Source of the DNA: Iris pallida
Lineage: Eukaryota; Streptophyta; Magnoliopsida; Asparagales; Iridaceae
Direction of reading: 5' to 3'
Assembly (NCBI GenBank): GCA_029216955.1
Contig: JANAVB010003400.1
Coordinates: 15,482,731-15,546,730 of the forward strand
Length of the DNA stretch: 64,000 bases
Within the stretch, counting starts at the first letter, position 1; every line of letters starts with the position of its first letter. The translations under genes and the position numbers were made by a program. Below, piece after piece: positions 57,002 to 64,000 of the stretch. The notes under the pieces are model-generated. The model made no database searches, had not been told where the DNA came from, and was given only the letters and a program-made list of their open reading frames with translations.

Positions 57002-58175
57002 ACACAATCCGAAAACTCAAATGAACAAAATATCTATTTAAACAAATCAGAGATAGGGCACTCTATTGAAATCGTTCCTTAGGCTAGATCAATATAAATA
57101 TAATTCTACTCAAATATAATTTCAGAACAACCATAGTAGAACACGTGATATACCACTATGTGAATACTGCTATTAATACTTAGATTTACCTGCTAGGAAT
57201 AACCTTCGATGATACCCTTGAGTTGGACACGAACTGCCTGTGCCTAATATTAATGCTGAAACAAAATTAGTTATAGCAAAAATAGTTAATAGCTATACTA
57301 ATTCCAAAACAGGGTTCTCTCGATCGAAGTTTACCTTTCCTAACAATTGGTGTAAAGATTTCAGCAACCAAACCTAACTCGAAATTCCTGATTCCCGATC
57401 TAATATTGACACAAGAATTTGGAAATTAAATCAATCATCAATTAAACTAATAATCCACCAAGTGATCCTCACCTTGTCTGCTACCAATCAGAATAAGGTT
57501 GCGAAAGGAATTGAAGAACCTTTTGTTCTTCAATCTCGATCTACACGTGTTGGCAAACTTGGACTGGACCGACTCACCACGAAGAACTCGATCGATCTTC
57601 ATAGATCTGAAATACCAGATCGATCAGAAATGGAAAGAGAAGGAATTGATCGAGTAGATCAATCGAAACATGATATATGAAAGGAAATTACCAAAATTTC
57701 TTGGTTTGATCGAAAGAGGAGCTCTCGATCCTCAAGTTACCACGGCCGATCGAACACTCCCAAGAAAAATTTGAGGAAAAGAATGAGAGCCAGGAAATTC
57801 TCTCAGAAATTCTATGGAATAAAGAAAGAGAAGAGGAAGGTCTCTTATAGGCAGTTACACATGGGTGTGGGAAGGAATTTTGGAGGGAAATTTGGAATTG
57901 GTTTCGCTGCACATGGCATAGCTGGCCGAGAAGTTGTGTGGAGAAGGAAGCTTTGCTCTTCTTCACTGAATTGAAATTCAAGCTTGCTAATATAACTATT
58001 GCTATGGCCAACGTGGGCTGTTTAGGTAGCCCATTAATCATTTGAGAAACCCAACTGTTATATCAGAGAAGAGCCCAATTAAATGGGATGAGAAAATAAT
58101 AGTTTAGAAAAAAATAAATTCGAGAAAATCATTGAAGGATTTATAAAAAATAATTCTCTGAGAAGTGGAGTTACA
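57002..58175 (-). repeat. Element H 3' LTR, second piece
   Basis: Sense start TGTAACTCCACTTCTCAG at 58175, running to the CCAGT duplication at 56997-57001. It contains the probable promoter region (57840-58160) and a GATCGA-rich stretch (57540-57730). Its partner lies beyond the window. Confidence 0.88.
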
Positions 58176-60250
58176 AATCTTTCCCCCTTAGAAAATTTCG
58201 TCCTCGAAATTCCAAGGGATATGACAATAAGATAAAAAATATATAATTTAAAGCAAGACAAAATTTTTAAAATGAGCAATTAAGTTTAGACATATAATAA
58301 AGTCGAATTTGGGCATGGTCAAAACATAATTCAAATTATCTGCATATTTGATGGGCACAAGAGCTTAGTTATTATAGCCTACAGGTATTTAGATATGATC
58401 GGAGGTAGGATTTGGAGTGATGCATGGAAGTGATATATCATGACAAGATAAACGGTAAAATGTTATAATTGATAATGATCAAAATTGATCGGACCCGAAG
58501 TGAAATAAAGTTTAGTTAAAATCTGACACGATGATTATATACAAAAGTTGAAGTAACACGATAATGATCGAAGACACGTCTAAGATGAAATGAATTCCAA
58601 CATGACTAGAGGGTAAATCCAGAGGCACAATCTTCTAGTCATGATTAACTTTAAAAGTTTTAATACAACTGAACTTAGAACGAGATAGAAAGATTATGGT
58701 TTGGACAGAACATGATATTATAGGTACAAGCGATAAAATTTCCGGTGGGACGGAATCAATTATGGTAAGACGTATGTATTGAGAAAAGAAGAAAATATCA
58801 AATGATTTAATGATAAAATACAAGAAGAGAAAATTTGCCAGGGTTGGTTAAAACGTACGAAATAACTAGGAGGTCTTAGCATCAAACCAGGATGAACGTG
58901 CAAGGACATACGATTCATGAAGATCGATAATCATATAAAAAAGGGAATATAGTTTCCATGATACCCGAGAACATATAGATATTTGAAGTCACTTTACTTA
59001 GAATCCCTCCCTCGCCAGTATATGTCTGGCTGCATTGAACTTTCGGCTCCATGACCCAAATAATAATATATCATCGAATATTCTGTCAACCTTATCCATT
59101 TTCAACAATCATTGACGACACAACCTAAAAGATCAAGACATGAAGAATATGACAAAGTCTTGACAATACTCGAAAACCTATGAATGTCCGAAATCACTTC
59201 AACTTAGAGTTCCTGCCTCGCCAGTGTGCAGCTGGCTGCAGTGAACCCTCAGTCTCCATGATCCAGCTAATGGCTGTAGCACGCAACTGTCATGCCATAG
59301 TAGGTCATCGAATAGCCTCTCAACTTTATCCTTAGGTATCTCAAAAGAGTTTCAAGGAATTCAAAATGAGTTTCAATAGTCCAAGTCACAGAAATAGTGA
59401 AGTTACCTGACTGTTAGAATACAAGAGTTTATTAGATACTACGAAGCAACAAGGGACTAAATCAAAGAGTATTAAGCACAAAAGGGCAACCAGGAAGATT
59501 TAAAATTTTGAACAGTTAATCAAAGTTTCAAATAATAATCTGAATCTCAACTGACATCTGTAATGGTAACAAAATTCCATATAGGGAAGGTAATCCCGAA
59601 TACGTAACAAAACTGCGAAGGTTGCATAGAAACAAGGTATCAAATAGAAGGCAAGGTCTCAAAATAATGACCAAAACCTTGTACATAGTCAATGTATAAC
59701 AAAGTCTCGAACGACAACGAATTTTCGGACAAAATTTCAACAGGAAACAAATCTTAGATAGGAAATCGACATCAACAAAACTGCGAATAAGAAGTGAAAT
59801 CTTGAACAGAATCTCGAATAGGAGCAAGATTCAAACAAGGTTTTGAATGGCATAAGTTTGATTAGGAATGTAATCCGAAGTAAAGTCTTAAATATCAACA
59901 GGGTCTGAATGGGAAACAAAATTCGAGTAGAACCAAATCTTGAATTTGGAAACGACGTCATAGGAAACAAGTTATCGAGCAGGAAGAAAATCTCGAATAA
60001 GAACAAAGTTACGAACAAGAATGGAAACAAACTTTCAAAATACATTTTGAATAGCGACCAAGGTTCCAGAATATGAAATAACATCTAATAATCCTTAAAT
60101 AGGAAACAAAGAAGTTTCTAAGAAATAATCTAGGTGCAAGAGGAATCTAAGGAAAAAACTGGATTATGAATCATGATCCATGGTTTTCTCCAACCATACA
60201 AAAGAGTCCTATCTTCAGTCTATCTTCAGTATTCTTTCGGGACTGGAATC
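58176..60250 (-). other. Element H core, non-coding part
   Basis: Begins (left) with the polypurine tract (sense CTAAGGGGGAAAGATT) and the GAGGACGAAATTTT tail. It holds two ~210-bp repeats (58961-59265), then a run of degenerate ~25-bp units of the type GAACAAGGTTTCGAATAGGA (about 59470-60130). The F/L-rich frames on the minus strand over that run are artefacts of the repeat. No pol domain is recognisable. Confidence 0.75.
58961..59265 (-). repeat. Two ~210-bp diverged repeats in element H core
   Basis: Units at 58961-59060 and 59171-59265 share CCTCGCCAG..CTGGCTGCA. Each has a 5-bp stem GCCAG/CTGGC with a 7-nt loop (59014-59030 and 59220-59236), the loop differing while the stem stays. Related to 21341-21760 in element C, same sense orientation relative to the element. 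Confidence 0.7.
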
Positions 60251-60253
60251 TCT

Positions 60254-61004
60254 TCAACCTTCTACAACTGTTCCGTCGTAGACTGGTCCCTGTGGTAGTA
60301 CTCCATACTGTTGCTGAATCTGGAGAGACAAATCCTTCTGTGATATTGGTGCTCCTCGTGCTTGTCCTTGGGCAGTGTGATCAATGGTCTCTGACAATCC
60401 TTGACTTGATGGACAAGCGATCCGTATTACAAGTATAGCCTCCGTCTTTTGCGACACTCCTCGAAGCGATGTCTTGGATGGCGGCAGAAAGCACAATTGG
60501 TCATTGTCTGAATCTGATGATGCGATTGAAGAAACACTGTCTGAGTCTGATGACGCTTTGTGGATCCATAGTAGTTGCTGTCTTCGTCATAAGTCTTTAT
60601 GTTCCTCCTGAACTTCAGCTTCCCATCTTGTTGTATGTGCTACGAGCTGGATCTCCTGGTTGATGACTCTAATCTTCAGAGAAGTCGGATCCTCACATGC
60701 TGAGATAATCTTCAGTGGCGGCTTCAGGTTCTCGATCGGCTCCCTGGTGCAAGATATGTGCTCGGTGTCGAAAAAGTCCATGTGTCTGAGAGTCTGAAAA
60801 TCAGAAGTCCTTTCTAACTCAAAAAATGCATTTGCAAGTCTGGATTGGAAAAGGATGGCCTGCTGGTGTCAAGGAACTCTTAAAACGTCTCCGTCAACTA
60901 CGTACTACCCATGAGGATAGTAGTGGCGATAGAAGGTAGTGGAAGCTCGAAACCTTCAAATTTAGGTGGATCAACAGTTCTGGTATCGCGTGCTTCTGAT
61001 CTAT
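60254..61004 (-). pseudogene. Element H: decayed gag with one recognisable zinc knuckle
   Basis: Just after an acceptor-like TTTTCTATTTTTCAG (61005-61019) the sense reads RSEARDTRTVDPPKFEGFE, a typical gag opening. The region is then broken by frameshifts. Further down, CAFCRHPRHRFEEC (60454-60495) is a complete CCHC knuckle, and a second one (..YGSLVHQVKDC) has lost its first Cys and acquired a stop. A Q-rich tail follows (..LQIQQQYGVLPQGP..). Not functional. Confidence 0.72.
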
Positions 61005-62095
61005 CTGAAAAATAGAAAACTGTTAAAATAACCTAGACCTACATACAACAAGTGTTTATAGAATATTAAAATACCTGATACACCTGATACACCTGATATA
61101 CCTGATATACCCTTATTTTTCGATTTTTTCTATGCTGTGATCAAGTTTTCCTAGTGTAATCAAGTCCCCCAATAGTATGCTAAGACCTAGGTACCATTAG
61201 GATAGACCTGCATGGGCCACCACTAAAAACATGTCACGACCCGCTCCCGAATAATCGGACACGAGTCGGACACGCCCAGCCTTCGTCGTTAGACACGACG
61301 AAGTAAGCTGTACCAAACTAGGGAAAACTAACCAGATAAACATGAAAGTATAGAATCACAGCATCTAAAAACGTATCCCAGAATGATCACCATAATCCAC
61401 AAATCCAGATATCATAATGTACCAGAATCAACAGGAATGAAAAGTGCTATAAACTCTAAAGTCAATATCTCAAAGTAAAGCTAAGTAATCTAAACCTGAA
61501 GCCTCAAGCTAAGCCTCATCCTGCTCAGCTAAAACCTGGGCTCTGGCCCATAGAGTAGAACAATGTCCTACAAGCATACCTGTAACATATCCTAGTCAGG
61601 AGCGGAGCTAAGTATATCCAAGGAAATGAACATGTACATCATGGTATGAACAAGAAACAGAAATATATGTAAGTATAGGAAATGAGACAAGACATGAAAC
61701 TGAGCAAGAAATACTGAAAGTAAAACAGGGAACATGGTATGAGTCCTGAACATGAAATACAACCTGAACATGAAATACAACCATGAAATCCTGAAATACA
61801 AACTGAATCCTGATATGTGCAATATTTGAAATACATCTAGATTGTGATCGGCTTGGGTAGATGCAATGAACCTGAAATGGTACGGCTTTGGCCCCGCGTG
61901 CACGGTACGGGACCCAAGCTATTCACATGAGTAGTAACAGGGTTTAATCACATATCTATAGTATTTTCCCTCCCAGACGCAAATGATACATGGAACATGA
62001 AACCAGACAATACTGTGATATATCGTATCATCAAAGAAATACAAGAATGGATATGAAAGACATGAGAAATGAACAAATCCGAGGAGTATACTTGC
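61005..62095 (-). other. Predicted leader intron of element H (1.1 kb)
   Basis: Donor AG|GCAAGTATAC (62097-62090). The acceptor TTTTAACAGTTTTCTATTTT then TCAG| (ending at 61005) is the best-looking acceptor in the window. It would remove the primer-binding site. Inference only. Confidence 0.42.
61207..61222 (-). other. Primer-binding site, element H (tRNA-Ile type)
   Basis: Sense TGGTGGCCCATGCAGG, 9 nt after the LTR end. Confidence 0.82.
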
Positions 62096-64000
62096 CTTGC
62101 TCCGGGTGATCGAGAAAGGGTGGTAGAGCTGGAAATCCTCCTGTTTGTAATTACAGTTTGATCAGTCAAAATGTAAAGTTGATACTTAACTTAAGATCAC
62201 TAATAATTCTAAGTTCTATCTATAATACTAGTCAACTTCTATTATAAATCTACAATATTCTAACCATGTATTTACAAGAGAGGTTATTTCTAAATACAAG
62301 GGTAAACCCTAGAGTGATGGATAGCCCACACCAACTAACACCAAACTAAATCCTGAATCAGGACAGTCCTATTTGATAGTCCAAAAGTGACTCCTAGTTG
62401 TACAGGACTTGCCTATTCCTAATTCCTTAACTTTCAAAATATTGCTTTAATGGTCCTGCCTTTGTTTAGGAATCTAATTCCACTTCAACAGTATTTGCAA
62501 TTAGGTTTTCAGCTCCCAATATCCCAGAATTTACCCAGGGACTCAAGGTTTTCCATATGCCAACCATCACTACCCTCAACTGCACAAATTCAATCAAAAA
62601 AAACTTGGTCAAACAGCCCAACTACTGTCCCAGGCAAAACAGTTCAGTTCTCCTAATACAGACTTCAATTCAGTAAAAATAACATCCTAATACTATCCTG
62701 AAGCTTAGTTATACAGGCCTATCTTATCCTTCACTTGGACATATAGAATCAGTCTATATTTGAAACAAAGAACTTTTTAGGAATGTAAGAATAGTCCTCT
62801 AGATTTAACAGGAATCATCATACTTCGACATTAGATTCCTTCAACCCAAAATTAGTGAACCACATGTTTAACCAAGGTTCAAACTAAAACAATGTTCATT
62901 AGAGGTATTCACCTCAACAGCAAGCAATTTAGAAAACATAGTTAGCAAACTGCTCACTGATAGGAAGGTTCAGTTCATGGAAACAAACCTGATATCATTC
63001 AGTTAATTTAGGACTGAATAATACAGTCCTAGGAATCACATATCAGTCCAGGAATTAATACCAGTCCCTCTCAGTCTGTGATAAAATTCTCAGTTGGGGA
63101 ACAAATCCTAACCTGCATATTAACTAACTTAGTTTCTAACAGGACTATCAAATGTCTAAAACAAAACAGTCCCGAAATGAAATCCCAGTTCGATTTGGAT
63201 TCTGGATTCCAACTTTCCATTCCTACAGTTATCTCTCAGAAATCAATTTCCTTTTCCTGTTCCCATCCTCACAATACATCCTTTCTTGTCCAAATAAGAT
63301 TCGTGGAACTCAACAGTGCTACCTAAATTAACCAAAAAGAATCACAATAATTCAGATTTGATTTATTAATGAGAACATGGCACTCAAGTTCCTGAGATAC
63401 TTAACACTAGTACCCATTTCTTGAACAGGACAGTCCCCAATTTCATTATTATACTTTATGATGTGCACAGCTTCATAGATACACTGTCTATCTGGACAAT
63501 ACTACTAAACAGATTCCACAACTGCTAACAACATTGGCTCAACTGACCTTGATAGGGAAATTGAATCAGAGTAGTCGATAAACCTGGAAATATGATTGCT
63601 TTGCTTAAGCTATTGATTTCTTATGAATTATCTTAGGGAAATCAAATGAAGGTACATGAAATTACTTCCTACAGTCCCAGGGAAATCACTCCACTGTTTC
63701 TAATTGAACTGAACTTAAAATTCAAAGTTCCTACAGGTATTGAAGCACACTCTATTGTTTACATCACTAGCTAGCTTAAAATGCCCAAGTATCAGTCCTC
63801 TACAAGATTATACATTCAGTCCTGACATATCAATCCTCTCCTCGAAATTGAGTATCCTTTGATACAAATGGAACAACAACCACTCCTACAGTTCACCCTA
63901 TTCGAAATAAACTAACTTCCTAAAACCAAAAGCTCCTCAGGCAAGGTAAAGCAAGCTATCCTGAATATGGTATAAATCAGCCCTATGCAGAACATGAGAA
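61232..64000 (-). repeat. Element H 5' LTR, incomplete at the window edge
   Basis: 2769 bp visible of an expected ~4.3 kb. Collinear with 46437-49200. AGGCAAGT at 62090-62097 and a second copy at 62407-62414. Confidence 0.93.

Larger units (their letters stand above)
46437..64000 (-). mobile_element. Element H: large non-autonomous gypsy element, split by element I, runs off the window
   Basis: 3' LTR 46437-49548 plus 57002-58175 (about 4.3 kb), internal 58176-61231, 5' LTR from 61232 beyond the window end. Both LTRs start (sense end) GCGGGTCGTGACA and are near-identical by eye, for example 46437-47000 against 61232-61800. A primer-binding site (61207-61222) and polypurine tract (beside 58175) are present. 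The core has a decayed gag but no pol. The left flank lies inside a LINE, with GGACC next to the LTR; the right duplication is not visible. Confidence 0.92.

Noticed and set aside
59528..60084. F/L-rich frames of up to 115 codons on the minus strand, as membrane proteins
   Set aside because: They translate a degenerate ~25-bp repeat of A-rich DNA. The hydrophobicity comes from the complementary T-rich strand.

Overview
This is plant nuclear DNA made almost entirely of LTR retrotransposons, the kind of sequence found in heterochromatin. I see no ordinary host gene, tRNA gene or rRNA gene. Evidence for a plant: Ty3/gypsy chromovirus (Tekay/Del-like) and Ty1/copia polyproteins, a plant L1-type LINE, tRNA-primed LTR elements with 5-bp target site duplications (TSDs), and long (TA)n arrays. 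The species cannot be named from the sequence.

Layout, left to right. 1-2281: the 5' part of a broken Ty1/copia element on the minus strand. 2500-5630: a solo gypsy LTR (TSD CTTCC). 6080-14777: a second solo LTR (family D, TSD AATAT), split by element A (6212-12195), which has two 2.7-kb LTRs around a non-coding 0.6-kb core. 16447-25466: element C, a full-length non-coding element (TSD CAAAG) whose 5' LTR carries another insertion (19242-20635, TSD ATAAT). 25959-31811: an LTR fragment (F), then a B-family LTR and a second partial B element facing the opposite way, which together form a 1.5-kb-arm palindrome. 31812-42762: element G, the only element here with a recognisable pol (gag-PR-RT-RH-IN-chromodomain), broken by stops and a frameshift. 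42763-46436: (TA)n arrays, degenerate coding remnants, an LTR fragment (J) and an L1 LINE ORF2 fragment. 46437-64000: element H (4.3-kb LTRs, degenerate gag), inserted in the LINE and itself split by element I (49549-56996, TSD CCAGT), a gag-only element.

The gypsy elements look like one interacting group. Their LTR bodies are strongly diverged, but they share the LTR 3' end (usually ..GTGACA), the tail of pol plus polypurine tract, and a primer-binding site matching the 3' end of tRNA-Ile rather than the usual initiator tRNA-Met. Most of their LTRs also carry the 8-mer AGGCAAGT, the consensus for a GC-AG intron donor. The three elements with gag (G, I, H) each have a pyrimidine-rich ..CAG acceptor-like site just before the gag frame, and none of those frames has an ATG near its upstream end. 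I infer that this family may make a spliced gag mRNA that loses the primer-binding site, while unspliced RNA serves as genome. That is the strongest candidate for an undescribed feature in the window. Element G, or an intact relative, is a plausible source of enzymes for A, B, C, H and I, which lack pol.
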